This document shows, in pieces, positions 35,392-45,995 of a DNA stretch of 64,000 nucleotides. Both the position numbers and the translations under genes were made by a program. The first letter of the stretch is position 1; each line of letters opens with the position of its first letter. This DNA comes from Onishia niordana. Lineage in GTDB: Bacteria > Pseudomonadota > Gammaproteobacteria > Pseudomonadales > Halomonadaceae. The notes beneath the pieces are model-generated. The model saw only the letters and a program-made list of their open reading frames with translations, was not told the origin of the DNA and ran no database searches. The DNA is taken from assembly GCF_004798965.1 (NCBI RefSeq), contig NZ_SDSD01000005.1:124001-188000 (forward strand), in the 5' to 3' direction.

Positions 35392-37275
35392 ATGCGTAAA
35401 CATCGTTCGGCGCTGAAGAATGCACGTCAGGAACTGCATACCTTCCGCGTCCGCTCGCTGGTCGCGGCCTTTGTCGTGATCCTGCTCACGGGTGCCTTGA
35501 TGGCGCGGCTGGTGTATCTGCAGGTGGCCCAGCACGAGGTCTATATCACGCGTTCGGAGAACAACCGGGTCCGCGTTGAACCCTTACCCCCTACACGGGG
35601 ACTTATCTTCGACCGTAACGGCGAGCTTCTGGCTGAAAATCGTCCGACCTATAATCTGACGTTGGTGCGGGAGCGGGTCGAAGACATCGATGCCACGCTT
35701 GAACTGTTGATCAATCTCCTCGATCTTCCCGAGGCTGAAATAGACGCCTTCCGTGAGCGTTCCCGGCAGCGCCAGCGACCCTTCCAGCCGGCGTTGTTGA
35801 TGAGTGATCTCAGCGAGGAGCAGATCGCTAAGTTAGCCGTCAATCGCTATCGCCTGCCTGGCGTCGAGGTGGAAGCGCAGTTGCTGCGCTATTACCCGGA
35901 TGCCGAGATCATGTCTCATGCACTGGGCTTTGTCGGGCGTATCAATGCCGAAGAACTCAAGGAGCTGGACCCGGGCAACTACGCGGGGACCCACTTCATG
36001 GGCAAGACGGGCGTCGAGCTTTTCTACGAGAAAGAGCTTCATGGCCAGGCGGGGCTGCGCAAGGTCGAGACCAATGCCCGGGGGCGTGTGCTGCGTGAGC
36101 TAGGGCGCACCGACCCGGTGCCAGGAAAGAATCTGACCCTGACCCTCGACAAGGATCTGCAGTCATTGGCCGTTGACCTGATGGATGGCCGGCGCGGCTC
36201 GATCGTGGCCATCGCGCCTCAGACTGGCGAAATCCTCGCCATGGTCTCGACCCCCGGTTTCGACAGTAATCAGTTCGTGACCGGCATTGATGTGGCGTCT
36301 TATCGGGCGTTGCAGAATGATATCGATCTGCCGCTGTTTAACCGTGCCGCGCGTGGTCAATACCCGGCGGGCTCCACAGTAAAGCCGTTTATGGCGCTGG
36401 CCGGCTTGATGGAAGGAGAAATCACGCCCAAACAGACCATCTATGACCCCGGGTATTATCAATTGCCCAACGATTCGCGTCGTTATCGCAACTGGCTGCG
36501 CTGGGGGCATGGCAAGGTTGACCTGGAGCGTGCCATTACCGTCTCGAACAACACCTACTTCTACAGTCTGGCTCATGAGCTGGGTATCGATGCCATCAAT
36601 GAACATATGCACGAATTCGGCTTCGGCGAGCGTGTCACCGAAGATGTTCATGGCGAGAGCAAAGGGCTCATGCCCTCACGTGAGTGGAAGCGTGCGCGCT
36701 TCAATCAGCCCTGGTATCCCGGCGAAACCCTGTCGGTAGGGATCGGCCAAGGTTACCTGCAGATCACCCCTTTGCAGCTGGCGACAGCGACGGCGGTGCT
36801 GGCGAACCGTGGTCATTGGGTCAAGCCAAGACTGGCCAAGGAAATTGGTGACAGAGAGGTGCCAGTCGACCTTCCCGACACCAAGCAAGACATCACACTC
36901 GAAAGTTCCGAGTGGTGGCAGGATATCTATGCAGGGATGGAAAATGTGCTGTCGGGGCGCGAGGGGACAGCACGGCGCGCCGGCAAGGGCCTCGAATATC
37001 GTATGGGCGGGAAATCGGGCACTGCCCAGGTGTTTTCGTTGGGGCAAGACGAAAAATACAACGCCGATGAGCTTGCCGAGCGTCTGCGTGACCATGCGTT
37101 GTTTATCGCCTTCGCGCCGGTGGATGACCCCCAGATCGCGATATCGGTGGTTGTCGAGAATGCCGGTGGTGGGAGTAGCCACGCATCCTACCTGGCACGT
37201 GACATGGCCGATGCCTGGATTTCGGATAAAGACGATGAATCCGAGGAAGCGAATGGCACGGAGGATGACGCATGA
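35392..37275 (+). CDS. mrdA: Penicillin-binding protein 2
   Basis: Transpeptidase of the elongasome, anchored by one membrane segment (about residues 20-42) and facing the periplasm. The dimerisation domain begins PTRGLIFDRNGELLAENRP. The transpeptidase domain has the active Ser in GSTVKPF (SxxK, about residue 327), SNN at about 382, and KSGTAQ near 543. ATG 35392 seems preferable to GTG 35383, giving 627 residues. The stop overlaps the mrdB start as ATGA, the classic mrdAB pair. Confidence 0.96.
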   Translation: MRKHRSALKNARQELHTFRVRSLVAAFVVILLTGALMARLVYLQVAQHEVYITRSENNRVRVEPLPPTRGLIFDRNGELLAENRPTYNLTLVRERVEDIDATLELLINLLDLPEAEIDAFRERSRQRQRPFQPALLMSDLSEEQIAKLAVNRYRLPGVEVEAQLLRYYPDAEIMSHALGFVGRINAEELKELDPGNYAGTHFMGKTGVELFYEKELHGQAGLRKVETNARGRVLRELGRTDPVPGKNLTLTLDKDLQSLAVDLMDGRRGSIVAIAPQTGEILAMVSTPGFDSNQFVTGIDVASYRALQNDIDLPLFNRAARGQYPAGSTVKPFMALAGLMEGEITPKQTIYDPGYYQLPNDSRRYRNWLRWGHGKVDLERAITVSNNTYFYSLAHELGIDAINEHMHEFGFGERVTEDVHGESKGLMPSREWKRARFNQPWYPGETLSVGIGQGYLQITPLQLATATAVLANRGHWVKPRLAKEIGDREVPVDLPDTKQDITLESSEWWQDIYAGMENVLSGREGTARRAGKGLEYRMGGKSGTAQVFSLGQDEKYNADELAERLRDHALFIAFAPVDDPQIAISVVVENAGGGSSHASYLARDMADAWISDKDDESEEANGTEDDA

Positions 37276-38435
37276 CGGCCCTGAATGATCTGGCCAGGTC
37301 CATGCGTGGCCGACCTGTCAGGCCACCGCAGAGTGGCATGTCGCGTCGCAAGAGCCTGTGGATGCGAGCTCATGTTGATCCTTGGCTTCTGCTGTTGCTG
37401 CTCGTGTTAATGGGAGCTGGCTTGGTAGTGCTCTACAGTGCCAGCGGCCAGAGCATGGCTGTGGTGGAAGCCCAAGCCATTCGCTTGGGCGTCGCCCTGT
37501 TAGTGATGTTCTTGCTTGCCCAGTTATCGCCAGTGACCCTGATGCGCTGGTCGCCCCTGGCCTATGGAGGAACCTTGCTGACCCTGGTGGCGGTGGAGGT
37601 GATGGGCGATGTCGGTATGGGGGCTCAACGCTGGCTGGTGATTCCCGGGGTGATGCGCTTTCAGCCCTCAGAGTTGATGAAACTGGCCATGCCGATGATG
37701 CTGGCGGCTTATCTGGGGCGACGTCAGCTGCCGCCACGGCTTCCGGATCTGCTGGTCTGCGCGCTGATCCTGCTGGTTCCTGTGGTCTTGATCGCTCGCC
37801 AACCAGATCTTGGAACCTCGCTGCTGGTGGCAATGGCGGCAGTATTCGTCGTGCTGCTGGCCGGATTGTCCTGGCGCTTCATTGCCTTCCTTAGCGTGCT
37901 GGTCGCAGCGGCGCTGCCGCTCCTGTGGATGAACATGCACGCCTACCAGCAACAACGCGTGCTGACCTTCCTCAATCCCGAAAGCGATCCTCTGGGGGCC
38001 GGCTGGAATATCATTCAGTCGACCACGGCCATCGGCAGCGGTGGGGTATTCGGCAAGGGGTGGCTGGAGGGCACCCAGTCCCAGCTCGAGTTTCTGCCCG
38101 AGCGTCATACCGATTTCATCGTGGCGGTACTCGGCGAGGAATTCGGCCTGGTGGGCATGCTAGCGGTGCTGTGCCTGTATCTGCTGATCGTTGCTCGAGG
38201 GTTATGGTTGGCCAACGGCGCTCAAGACAGCTTCGGGCGCTTGCTTGCTGGCAGCATTATTCTGACTTTCTTTATCTATGTATTCGTCAATGTGGGCATG
38301 GTCAGTGGCATCCTGCCAGTGGTTGGCGTGCCGTTACCGCTCGTCAGTTTCGGCGGGACCTCCAGCGTGACCTTGATGGCCGGTTTCGGTATTCTCATGT
38401 CCATTCATTCCCATCGGCGGTTGTTGCCCCGTTAG
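37272..38435 (+). CDS. mrdB: Peptidoglycan glycosyltransferase RodA
   Basis: SEDS-family polymerase working with PBP2 in lateral wall growth. Ten predicted membrane segments; the conserved parts are GAQRWLVIPGVMRFQPSE in the first half, ARQPDLGTSLLV (with the catalytic-loop Asp nearby), ESDPLGAGWNIIQS, ERHTDFIVAVLGEEFG and the C-terminal PLPLVSFGGTSSVTLMAGFG. The 387 residues include an N-terminal cytosolic stretch about 15 residues longer than E. coli RodA (370). Confidence 0.96.
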   Translation: MTALNDLARSMRGRPVRPPQSGMSRRKSLWMRAHVDPWLLLLLLVLMGAGLVVLYSASGQSMAVVEAQAIRLGVALLVMFLLAQLSPVTLMRWSPLAYGGTLLTLVAVEVMGDVGMGAQRWLVIPGVMRFQPSELMKLAMPMMLAAYLGRRQLPPRLPDLLVCALILLVPVVLIARQPDLGTSLLVAMAAVFVVLLAGLSWRFIAFLSVLVAAALPLLWMNMHAYQQQRVLTFLNPESDPLGAGWNIIQSTTAIGSGGVFGKGWLEGTQSQLEFLPERHTDFIVAVLGEEFGLVGMLAVLCLYLLIVARGLWLANGAQDSFGRLLAGSIILTFFIYVFVNVGMVSGILPVVGVPLPLVSFGGTSSVTLMAGFGILMSIHSHRRLLPR

Positions 38436-38464
38436 GGGACATTGACCACGGAGAGCCCTGATCG

Positions 38465-39490
38465 ATGATTGCAGGACGTATGACAAGGACGCTGTTGCCC
38501 CTGATCGCCGGGCTGGGCCTGTGCCTTCAGGCGGCGAATGCCGCCGACACCCATGATGATTTCGACCCGACGACTCATCCAGAGGTAGCGGCATTGGTCG
38601 ACGAGTTGGTCGAGCAGGGCGTCGAGCGCGAGTGGGCGAGTAATGCCCTGCGCGATGCCGACTATCGACAGAAGGTACTGGATGCCATGGCCGGTGCCGC
38701 CGAGCGTCATCTGCGCTGGGATGAGTACCGTGCCATCTTCCTGAAGCCTGACCGTATCCGTGGCGGCGCGGCCTTTATCGCCCAACACCGAGACGCGTTT
38801 GAGCGCGCCGAGGCTGAGTATGGCGTTCCTGCCCCGGTGATTGCCGCGATCATCGGTGTCGAGACGGATTATGGACGAGTGACTGGCAGTCATCGGGTGC
38901 TGGATTCGCTGGCGACGTTGGCGTTCCATCACCCGAGCCGCGGTGATTTTTTCCGGGGCGAGCTGGCGGCTTTCCTGGAAATCACCCATCAGGCCGGTGT
39001 CGCCCCGGGCAGTCTCAAGGGATCCTATGCTGGCGCGATGGGCTACCCACAGTTCATTCCGACCAGTTATCGCGCCTATGCCGTCGACTTCGACGATGAT
39101 GGCGTACGTGATCTGTGGCGCAATCCGGTTGATGCCATTGGCAGCGTTGCCAACTATTTCGCCGAACATGGCTGGCGCCCCGAGGGCAGGCTCTATGTCG
39201 AGGCTAGCGGCACAGGTATGCCTTCGGAGGCAATCGCCTTCAATCAGACGCGGCCTCCCTATGTACGCCTATCTTCCCTGGCTGAGGCCGGTGTTGTTGC
39301 CGACGAGCAGGCTCGCCTGACCGCCGATGCCGAGGTGATTCCCCTGGCGCTGGATCTGGCCGATGGCGAGTACCGTTACCGGCTGGGTCTCTACAATTTC
39401 TATGTCATTACTCGCTACAATCACAGCCACCTCTACGCCATGGCGGTGACTGAGCTTGCTGAGGCGATTGCCCGGGAGGAGTCAATATGA
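38465..39490 (+). CDS. mltB: Lytic murein transglycosylase B
   Basis: Cleaves glycan strands to 1,6-anhydro ends in the periplasm. A signal peptide (about 1-26, ending AANA) lacks a good lipobox, so this looks like a soluble form. The catalytic Glu is in IIGVETDYGR (about residue 138), followed by LDSLATLAFHHPSR, SYAGAMGYPQFIPTSYR and FDDDGVRDLW. The 341 residues match the MltB/SltB1 size. The stop overlaps the rlpA start (ATGA). Confidence 0.95.
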   Translation: MIAGRMTRTLLPLIAGLGLCLQAANAADTHDDFDPTTHPEVAALVDELVEQGVEREWASNALRDADYRQKVLDAMAGAAERHLRWDEYRAIFLKPDRIRGGAAFIAQHRDAFERAEAEYGVPAPVIAAIIGVETDYGRVTGSHRVLDSLATLAFHHPSRGDFFRGELAAFLEITHQAGVAPGSLKGSYAGAMGYPQFIPTSYRAYAVDFDDDGVRDLWRNPVDAIGSVANYFAEHGWRPEGRLYVEASGTGMPSEAIAFNQTRPPYVRLSSLAEAGVVADEQARLTADAEVIPLALDLADGEYRYRLGLYNFYVITRYNHSHLYAMAVTELAEAIAREESI

Positions 39491-40479
39491 AGCCCTGGTG
39501 GATGCTGCTTCCGGTAGTCGCCGTGCTGGCTGGCTGCGCTTCGAATGGTGGTAGCGTACAGCCCGCGAGCTCGGGCACGACCGAAACATCGGCTCAGCCC
39601 GGTACCTCCGGTGGACGCTATGCAATGTCAAGTGATGCCTATCCAGAGACGCCACCGGATGTGGACACGGTACCGGATGCCGTACCGCGTCCCGAGCCGC
39701 GTGCCAGTGGTGGCAACCGTTCGAGGTACGAAGTATGGGGCAAGACCTATCACGTTCTCGATGACCCGCGTGGCTATCGTCAGGAGGGGACTGCCTCCTG
39801 GTACGGGCAGAAGTTTCACGGCTATGCCACGGCCAGTGGCGATATCTATGATATGTATGAGATGACGGCGGCTCACCGCTCCTTGCCGCTGCCCACCTAC
39901 GTTCGCGTGACCAACCGAGATAACGGTCGTCAGGTGATCGTGCGCGTCAACGATCGCGGCCCCTTCCACGGGAACCGAGAGATCGACTTATCCTATGCGG
40001 CGGCGGCACGTCTCGATATCCTTGATAATGGCACGGGCCGGGTCAGGGTCGAGGCGATCGACCCGGTCGCTTGGCAGGCTCGCCACGCCGGCAAGAGTGC
40101 GCCAGACGCGGATAATGAGCCGGTATCGGGTAGTGAGGCGTCCGGCACCGTGATGGCGAATCAGGACGCTCCAACTCAGCAAGCGCCTGCTGGCCAGTCT
40201 CAGTCTCAAGCAACGGGGTCGGCGGGTGATGCAGCCACCGACAATGCCGCATCCGGCGTGTTTCTTCAGGTCGCGGCCTTGGGATCTCAGGGCAATGCCC
40301 AGGCCCTCAAGACGCGTCTGGAAGACACCCTCAATCGTCCGGTCCGTGTGACAAGCGATGCTCGTCTGCACCGGGTGCAGGTCGGTCCGCTGGCCGCCTC
40401 CGGGGACCTAGGTCCAGTGCGCGAAGCCCTGCGACGCGCAGGCTTCGGTCAGACCCTGGTGATTCATGACGGCACCTGA
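39487..40479 (+). CDS. rlpA: Septal ring lipoprotein RlpA
   Basis: Outer-membrane lipoprotein; in Pseudomonas it is a lytic transglycosylase acting on glycans without peptide stems. The lipobox LAGC places the lipidated Cys at about residue 18. A double-psi beta-barrel domain (about 98-190) contains GTASWYGQKFHGYATASGD, MTAAHRSLPLPTYVRVTN and VNDRGPFH, with the active-site Asp/Glu region present. A Ser/Gln-rich linker leads to a C-terminal SPOR domain (about 258-330, VFLQVAALGSQGNA) for denuded glycan binding at the septum. Coupled to mltB. Confidence 0.95.
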   Translation: MKPWWMLLPVVAVLAGCASNGGSVQPASSGTTETSAQPGTSGGRYAMSSDAYPETPPDVDTVPDAVPRPEPRASGGNRSRYEVWGKTYHVLDDPRGYRQEGTASWYGQKFHGYATASGDIYDMYEMTAAHRSLPLPTYVRVTNRDNGRQVIVRVNDRGPFHGNREIDLSYAAAARLDILDNGTGRVRVEAIDPVAWQARHAGKSAPDADNEPVSGSEASGTVMANQDAPTQQAPAGQSQSQATGSAGDAATDNAASGVFLQVAALGSQGNAQALKTRLEDTLNRPVRVTSDARLHRVQVGPLAASGDLGPVREALRRAGFGQTLVIHDGT

Positions 40480-40536
40480 AAGGCGTGCCGCTGTCACCGT
40501 TAATTATCTTCGCTCAACGCCACGAGAAAAGTTGTC

Positions 40537-41739
40537 ATGAGAGTCTCTCTGTTCCGCGCCGGTTTCGGCCAACGCCTGATGTCCGCGCTTCTGCTGTGCC
40601 TGATGTGTTTTGCCCTGCCGCTCCAGGCGCAGGAAGTCGATAGCCCCCGACCACAGAACATGATCCCGTCGCCGCCGAGCCTCGCGGCCTCTTCATGGAT
40701 GCTGATGGATGCCGATACCGGTGAGGTGCTGGTCAGTCATAACGCCGATGAGCGTCTGCCGCCCGCCAGCCTGACCAAGCTGATGACGGCCTATTTGGTC
40801 GAGCACGAGCTGGATCGTGGCGACATCGACCGAGATGATCAGGTGCTGGTCAGTGAGAAGGCGTGGCGCACGGGCGGCTCCAGAATGTTCATTCAGGAGG
40901 GCTCCCTTGTCAGCGTGAGTCAGCTGCTCAAAGGGGTAATCATCCAGTCGGGAAATGATGCCAGTGTGGCGCTTGCCGAGCATATCGCCGGAGGGGAGTC
41001 CGCCTTCGCAGATCTGATGAACCAGCAGGCAGATCGAATGGGCATGGCCAATAGCCATTTCGTCAACGCCACTGGCCTGCCGAATGAGAACCACTATTCT
41101 TCCGCGCATGATCTGGCCCAGTTGGCGAGCCACATCATTAATGACTATCCCGAGCAGTACAAGTTGTACGCCGAGAAGGAATATACCTATAACGATATCC
41201 GCCAGCCTAACCGTAACCGCCTGCTGTGGCGTGATTCCAGCGTCGATGGCCTGAAGACCGGCCACACCGAAGCCGCTGGCTACTGCCTGGTGGCCTCAGC
41301 CAAGCGCGATGACATGCGTCTGATTTCGGTGGTGATGGGCGCTGACTCCGACGAAGCACGGGCTCAGGAATCGCAGAAACTCTTGAGCTACGGCTTTCGT
41401 TTCTTCGAGACCATGGAGCTCTATCCGCAGGGCGCCGTGTTGGCCACCCCGCGGATATGGGGCGGTGAGAAGAACAACCTGCGCATTGGGGTTGACCGCG
41501 AAGTCAGCATGACAGTCCCGCGTGGGCGTGGCGAAGAAATGGCGGCACGCTTGAATCTGCCGTCATCGATCGATGCGCCGGTTGAAGCCGGAGAACGGCT
41601 GGGTACGCTCGAGGTCAAGCTGGGTGATGAGGTTGTCGGTGAGCGTCCTCTGGTCGCGCTTGAAAGTATCGAGCAAGGCGGTATCTTCAAGCGCCTGCTG
41701 GACACCGTGCGTCGCTTTATCAGTGGTCTGTTTGACTGA
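40537..41739 (+). CDS. dacA: D-alanyl-D-alanine carboxypeptidase, PBP5/6 type
   Basis: Trims the fifth D-Ala from wall peptides. The signal peptide (about 1-32, ending LQAQ) is followed by the low-molecular-mass PBP fold: SLTK (active Ser about residue 76), SGN at about 139, and KTG in DGLKTGHTEAAGY (about 242). The C-terminal PBP5 domain is present, ending in the amphipathic anchor FKRLLDTVRRFISGLF. Length 400 against 403 for E. coli PBP5. DacA often follows rlpA as here. Confidence 0.96.
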   Translation: MRVSLFRAGFGQRLMSALLLCLMCFALPLQAQEVDSPRPQNMIPSPPSLAASSWMLMDADTGEVLVSHNADERLPPASLTKLMTAYLVEHELDRGDIDRDDQVLVSEKAWRTGGSRMFIQEGSLVSVSQLLKGVIIQSGNDASVALAEHIAGGESAFADLMNQQADRMGMANSHFVNATGLPNENHYSSAHDLAQLASHIINDYPEQYKLYAEKEYTYNDIRQPNRNRLLWRDSSVDGLKTGHTEAAGYCLVASAKRDDMRLISVVMGADSDEARAQESQKLLSYGFRFFETMELYPQGAVLATPRIWGGEKNNLRIGVDREVSMTVPRGRGEEMAARLNLPSSIDAPVEAGERLGTLEVKLGDEVVGERPLVALESIEQGGIFKRLLDTVRRFISGLFD

Positions 41740-41761
41740 ACCGCACAGTGTAGCCAGGACC

Positions 41762-41793
41762 GCGGGCGGCCCTCTGGGTCGCCCGCTCTTGGT
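41762..41793 (+). terminator. Hairpin after dacA
   Basis: GCGGGCGGCCC (41762-41772) and GGGTCGCCCGC (41776-41786) pair over eleven positions with one G-T wobble and a TCT loop, followed by TCTTGGTT. The T tract is poor, so partial termination before the DUF493-lipB-lipA genes is likely. Confidence 0.5.
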
Positions 41794-41841
41794 TGAGGGG
41801 AAAAGGTTGAGTAGAATACTTGGACAAACCATTCGTCGAGT

Positions 41842-42159
41842 ATGCTCATGACCGACAAGTCCCTGCGGGACATGCGCCTTTCGGGCGCCCCCGCCTCAGC
41901 CCATGCCACTGAGCTTGAATATCCCTGTGATTATTCTCTGAAGATCGTTGGCGATGCCGTCGACCACCTTAGCGAAACAGTCGTCAAGGTCGTCGAAGAT
42001 CACGACACGGTCTTCGATCGCAACACGGTGCGCCTGGTGGATAGTCGTAACGGTAAGTTCCAGTCGGTTCGACTCACCATCACCGCGACCGGCCCCGAGC
42101 AAATTGCCGCCCTGCACGCCGATCTTAAGGCCACTGGCCTCGTGCACATGGTGATCTGA
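41842..42159 (+). CDS. ybeD: DUF493 / YbeD family protein
   Basis: Small alpha/beta protein with the YbeD fold (ACT-like). The family core runs from about residue 28: [28 protein letters not shown], then [25 protein letters not shown] and VHMVI at the end. Its position between dacA and lipB is the conserved one in gammaproteobacteria; no reaction is established, although the linkage suggests lipoate metabolism or its control. ATG 41842 or 41848 could be the start. The stop overlaps the lipB ATG as TGATG. Confidence 0.9.
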   Translation: MLMTDKSLRDMRLSGAPASAHATELEYPCDYSLKIVGDAVDHLSETVVKVVEDHDTVFDRNTVRLVDSRNGKFQSVRLTITATGPEQIAALHADLKATGLVHMVI

Positions 42160-42836
42160 TGCCCGAACTCGAGGTCTATCGGCTTGGCCGGCAGCCTTAT
42201 CTGCCGGTCTGGCAGGCCATGCGCGAGCTCACGGATCATCGTGGCGCCGATCAAGCGGATCAACTATGGCTGGTCCAGCACGATCCGGTTTTCACCCAGG
42301 GGCAGGCAGGACGTCCCGAGCACTTGTTGATGCCCGGCGATATTCCGGTCGTCGATACCGACCGTGGTGGTCAGGTGACCTATCACGGTCCCGGACAGCT
42401 GGTGATGTACCCTCTGCTTGATATCAAGCGAGCCGGTATCGGCGTTCGCACTTTGGTTTCCGCCTTGGAAGAAGCCGTGGTTGATGCCCTTGCCGAGCAC
42501 GGCATCGCGGCCAGGGCGCGTCCCGATGCACCGGGTGTCTATGTGGGTGATGACAAGATTGCCTCGCTCGGGCTGCGCATCCGCAGGGGTTGCAGTTTCC
42601 ATGGCGTAGCTGTGAACCTGGCCATGGATTTGTCACCGTTTGGGCGCATCAACCCGTGTGGCTATGCTGGCATGGCCATGACCCAGCTCGCCGACCTGAT
42701 CGATGATACGCCTGATGTCGAGGTCGAAACTCATCGTCTGGTCCGTTGCCTGGCCGCTCGGCTTGGCAACATGCAACTCACCGACAAGCCCGGCATGCCG
42801 CCTTCTCTGGTTTCCGACCAGAGCGCGAGTGCCTAA
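42159..42836 (+). CDS. lipB: Octanoyl-ACP:protein N-octanoyltransferase LipB
   Basis: Transfers octanoyl from ACP to lipoyl domains. Conserved parts: [41 protein letters not shown] (about 66-88), the lysine in [17 protein letters not shown] (about 140) and [17 protein letters not shown] with the catalytic Cys (about 168). The 225 residues compare with 213 in E. coli. Forms a unit with DUF493 upstream and lipA 27 bases downstream. Confidence 0.96.
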   Translation: MPELEVYRLGRQPYLPVWQAMRELTDHRGADQADQLWLVQHDPVFTQGQAGRPEHLLMPGDIPVVDTDRGGQVTYHGPGQLVMYPLLDIKRAGIGVRTLVSALEEAVVDALAEHGIAARARPDAPGVYVGDDKIASLGLRIRRGCSFHGVAVNLAMDLSPFGRINPCGYAGMAMTQLADLIDDTPDVEVETHRLVRCLAARLGNMQLTDKPGMPPSLVSDQSASA

Positions 42837-42863
42837 CGTTTACGAGCCCAGGATACCCTGATC

Positions 42864-43877
42864 ATGACCGAGAGCACCGCTACCCCCGAAAGCCCGTCTA
42901 CCGCCGCTGCTGCCGCCGCCGCCAAGAAGAAGGCCAGAGTCGAGCGGGGCGTCAAGCTGCGCGGCGCCGAGAAGGTCGCCCGCATACCGGTGAAGGTGAT
43001 CCCCACAGATGACGTGCCCCGCAAGCCTGACTGGCTGAAGGTACGTATGCCGATCTCTCAGGAGGTCACGCGTATCAAGCAGACCCTGCGCAAGCATGGC
43101 CTGCACACCGTCTGTGAAGAGGCATCCTGTCCCAACCTTGGGGAGTGCTTCAACGGCGGCACCGCGACCTTCATGATCCTTGGCGATATCTGTACACGTC
43201 GCTGCCCGTTCTGCGATGTGGCCCACGGTCGTCCCAATGCGGTCAACGAGAAGGAGCCGCGTGAGCTTGCAGAAGCCATTGCCGAGATGCGCCTGAATTA
43301 TGTCGTGGTGACCTCGGTGGACCGTGATGATCTGCGTGACGGTGGCTCTCAGCACTTCGCTGACTGCATCCGTGAGATCCGCAACGACAGCCCCGAGATC
43401 GAGGTCGAAGTGCTGGTGCCGGACTTCCGTGGCCGTATGGAAGTGGCGCTGGATACCCTCGAGCAGACACCGCCGGACGTCTTCAATCACAACCTGGAAA
43501 CCGTGCCGTCGCTTTATCGCAAGGTGCGCCCGGGGGCCGACTATCAGTGGTCACTGGACTTGCTCAAGGGCTACAAGGAGCGTCGTCCCGATGTGATGAC
43601 CAAGTCCGGGCTGATGCTCGGCGTCGGTGAGACCGACGAGCAGGTCATCGAGGTGATGCGCGATCTGCGTGCCCACGGCGTCGATATGCTGACACTTGGT
43701 CAGTATATGCAGCCATCCAAGAACCACCTGCCGATCGACCGCTGGGTGCATCCGGATACCTTCGATTGGTTCGCCGAGCAGGGCAAGGCGATGGGCTTCA
43801 AGCACGTGGCCTCCGGTCCGCTGGTGCGCTCCTCCTATCACGCCGACAAGCAGGCCCATGGCGTCGAGGTCAAGTAG
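42864..43877 (+). CDS. lipA: Lipoyl synthase LipA
   Basis: Radical SAM enzyme that inserts two sulfurs into bound octanoyl groups. The auxiliary cluster cysteines are in [12 protein letters not shown] (about residues 80-91), the radical SAM cluster in CTRRCPFC (about 106-113), and the C-terminal RSSY serine ligand is in VRSSYHADK near the end. The 337 residues have an alanine/lysine-rich N-terminal extension (about 1-35) before [14 protein letters not shown]. The family length is near 321. Confidence 0.97.
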   Translation: MTESTATPESPSTAAAAAAAKKKARVERGVKLRGAEKVARIPVKVIPTDDVPRKPDWLKVRMPISQEVTRIKQTLRKHGLHTVCEEASCPNLGECFNGGTATFMILGDICTRRCPFCDVAHGRPNAVNEKEPRELAEAIAEMRLNYVVVTSVDRDDLRDGGSQHFADCIREIRNDSPEIEVEVLVPDFRGRMEVALDTLEQTPPDVFNHNLETVPSLYRKVRPGADYQWSLDLLKGYKERRPDVMTKSGLMLGVGETDEQVIEVMRDLRAHGVDMLTLGQYMQPSKNHLPIDRWVHPDTFDWFAEQGKAMGFKHVASGPLVRSSYHADKQAHGVEVK

Positions 43878-43957
43878 ATCGCCGTGACAATCGCGATCGC
43901 TCGGCCCGCCTGGTAAGGGGGCGAGCAGTGCCAGGACGTCATCTCCACAGAGGCGTC

Positions 43958-44005
43958 CGCACACAAGAAGGCCGCGCCCCGAGGGGTGCGGCCTTCTTGT
44001 GTGCG
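43958..44005. terminator. Long bidirectional hairpin between lipA and purN
   Basis: Two 23-base arms (43958-43980 and 43983-44005) pair at all positions except one G-T wobble, around a 2-base centre. The inner GC core is flanked by AAGAAGG and CCTTCTT, so each strand reads TTCTTGTGT after the core. It separates the convergent lipA and purN genes. Confidence 0.85.
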
Positions 44006-44052
44006 CCACTGTGACGCCGATTAGCGAAAAAGCAAGCCCGCCGGACTGAGCG

Positions 44053-44796
44053 TCAGGCGTCGTCTTCCTCGCTCAGATCCTCGTCCAATTCCTCTGCGGC
44101 ATCGGCGTGCGATAAGCGCAGTCCTTGAGAGGGTAGTGGGGTGCCATCCAGCGTCGGGCCTTTGGCCGCCAGGATGAGTCGGCCCTCGAGGAACCAGCGC
44201 ACCGCGATCGGGTAGATCAGGTGCTCCCGGCTGTGGACCTTTGCCTTGAGGCTTTCCTCGGTGTCCTCGGGGGTGACGTCAACGGCAGCCTGCACAACGA
44301 CTGGGCCGCCGTCGAGCTCCTCGCTGACGAAGTGCACGCTGACCCCGTGCTCGGTTACGCCGTCGGCCAGCGCCCGGGCGTGGGTATTAAGGCCCTGATA
44401 CGCCGGGAGCAACGAAGGATGAATGTTGAGCATGCGCCCGAAGAAGCGCTGGACGAAGCGTGGAGTGAGGTAGCGCATGAAACCAGCAAGCACCACGAGG
44501 TCCGGTTCGTGACGCTCGATGACCTTGATCAGTGCACCATCGAAGGCGTCGCGACTGTCATACTCGCGATGGGGCAGGGCGACCGCCTCGATGCCGGCGT
44601 CCCGAGCGCGCTTGAGGCCATAGGCATCTGCCTTGTTGGAGATCACCGCGACGATCTCGCCGCCCAGCTCATCGTAGGATTGGGCGTCGATCAGTGCCTG
44701 CAGGTTGCTGCCGTTACCCGAGATCAGCACGACCACCCGAGGGGTGCTGGCCTGCTCGGCCTCGAAGCCATTGAGGTTGTCGGTTTCCTCGCTCAT
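44053..44796 (-). CDS. purN: Phosphoribosylglycinamide formyltransferase PurN
   Basis: Uses 10-formyl-tetrahydrofolate to formylate GAR in purine synthesis. Conserved features: [16 protein letters not shown] (about 23-38), the catalytic segment [22 protein letters not shown] with Asn/His (about 121-142), and [13 protein letters not shown] with the Asp (about 155-167). Relative to E. coli (212) it has a 20-residue N-terminal and a strongly acidic C-terminal extension ([12 protein letters not shown]). ATG overlaps the purM stop as ATGA. Confidence 0.95.
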   Translation of the reverse strand: MSEETDNLNGFEAEQASTPRVVVLISGNGSNLQALIDAQSYDELGGEIVAVISNKADAYGLKRARDAGIEAVALPHREYDSRDAFDGALIKVIERHEPDLVVLAGFMRYLTPRFVQRFFGRMLNIHPSLLPAYQGLNTHARALADGVTEHGVSVHFVSEELDGGPVVVQAAVDVTPEDTEESLKAKVHSREHLIYPIAVRWFLEGRLILAAKGPTLDGTPLPSQGLRLSHADAAEELDEDLSEEDDA

Positions 44797-45884
44797 GCCT
44801 TGAGATTCTCCAACGTGACCTGTTCTTGTTCCTCGCTGCGAGCGACGATGTTACCCAGCTGGTAGACGGTTTCACCCTGTGCTTCCAGGTGAGCCTTTGC
44901 GGTATCGGCATCGTTAGCCGAGACGGCGATTACCATGCCGATACCGCAGTTGAGCACCCGATGCATTTCTTGCTCATCGACATTGCCCTGGGTCTGCAGC
45001 CAGTCAAAGATCGCCGGTCGCTTCCAGGCATTGACGTCGATGCGCGCCCCCAGTGTGTCGGGCAGGACACGTGGGATGTTCTCGGATAAACCGCCGCCGG
45101 TGATGTGTGACAACGCATGCACGGAAACGCCGCTTTCCTTGATCAGAGACAGCAGGGGCTTGACGTAGATGCGGGTCGGGGCGATCAGCGCATCGCGCAG
45201 TGATACGCCATCGATCTCGGTATCGAGGTCAGCACCGCTGATGTCGAGAATCTTGCGAATCAGTGAATAGCCATTAGAGTGCGGCCCCGAGGAGGCGAGG
45301 CCTAGCAGCACATCGCCCTCGCCGACACGGCTACCATCGAGGATCTCGTCTTTCTCGACCACGCCGACGCAGAAACCGGCCAGGTCATAGTCGTTGCCTT
45401 CATACATGCCGGGCATCTCGGCGGTCTCGCCCCCCACCAGGGCGCAGCCGGACTGAGCGCAGCCTTCGCCGATGCCGGTTACCACGTCGGCAGCGATGTC
45501 CACATCGAGCTTGCCCGTGGCATAGTAGTCGAGGAAGAACAGCGGTTCGGCGCCGGCAACTACCAGATCATTGACGCACATGGCCACCAGATCGATGCCA
45601 ATGGTGTCATGCTTGCCGATATCCATGGCGAGGCGCAGCTTGGTGCCGACGCCATCGGTGCCTGAGACCAGCACTGGCTGGCGATAGCCGCTCGGCAGTT
45701 CACAGAGTGCACCGAAGCCGCCAAGACCCCCCATTACCTCGGGGCGAGTGGTACGCTTGGCAACGCCCTTGATGCGATCGACCAGGGCGTTACCGGCGTC
45801 GATGTCCACGCCGGCGTCCTTGTAGCTCAGCGAGGCGGAATCGGCGGAAGAAGGAGAAGAGGAGTCCGACGGGCTGCGGGTCAT
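44793..45884 (-). CDS. purM: Phosphoribosylformylglycinamidine cyclo-ligase PurM
   Basis: Closes the imidazole ring to give AIR, using ATP. I chose ATG 45884 (MTRSPSDSS) with GGAAAG seven bases upstream, giving 363 residues; the first 20 are a Ser-rich extension before the conserved [18 protein letters not shown]. Further signatures are [49 protein letters not shown] and [10 protein letters not shown] purM-purN pair divergent from the PerM-type gene is the usual context. No PurR-like palindrome was seen upstream. Confidence 0.95.
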   Translation of the reverse strand: MTRSPSDSSSPSSADSASLSYKDAGVDIDAGNALVDRIKGVAKRTTRPEVMGGLGGFGALCELPSGYRQPVLVSGTDGVGTKLRLAMDIGKHDTIGIDLVAMCVNDLVVAGAEPLFFLDYYATGKLDVDIAADVVTGIGEGCAQSGCALVGGETAEMPGMYEGNDYDLAGFCVGVVEKDEILDGSRVGEGDVLLGLASSGPHSNGYSLIRKILDISGADLDTEIDGVSLRDALIAPTRIYVKPLLSLIKESGVSVHALSHITGGGLSENIPRVLPDTLGARIDVNAWKRPAIFDWLQTQGNVDEQEMHRVLNCGIGMVIAVSANDADTAKAHLEAQGETVYQLGNIVARSEEQEQVTLENLKA

Positions 45885-45995
45885 GGGCTTTCCTGTCGTA
45901 ATACGATCATCAAGTGGGGCAAAAGTGGAACGGAATTGTAGCATCGTGAAGGCCACACCGCACCGTGGCGACGCACACGAACAGGGAGAGACGTA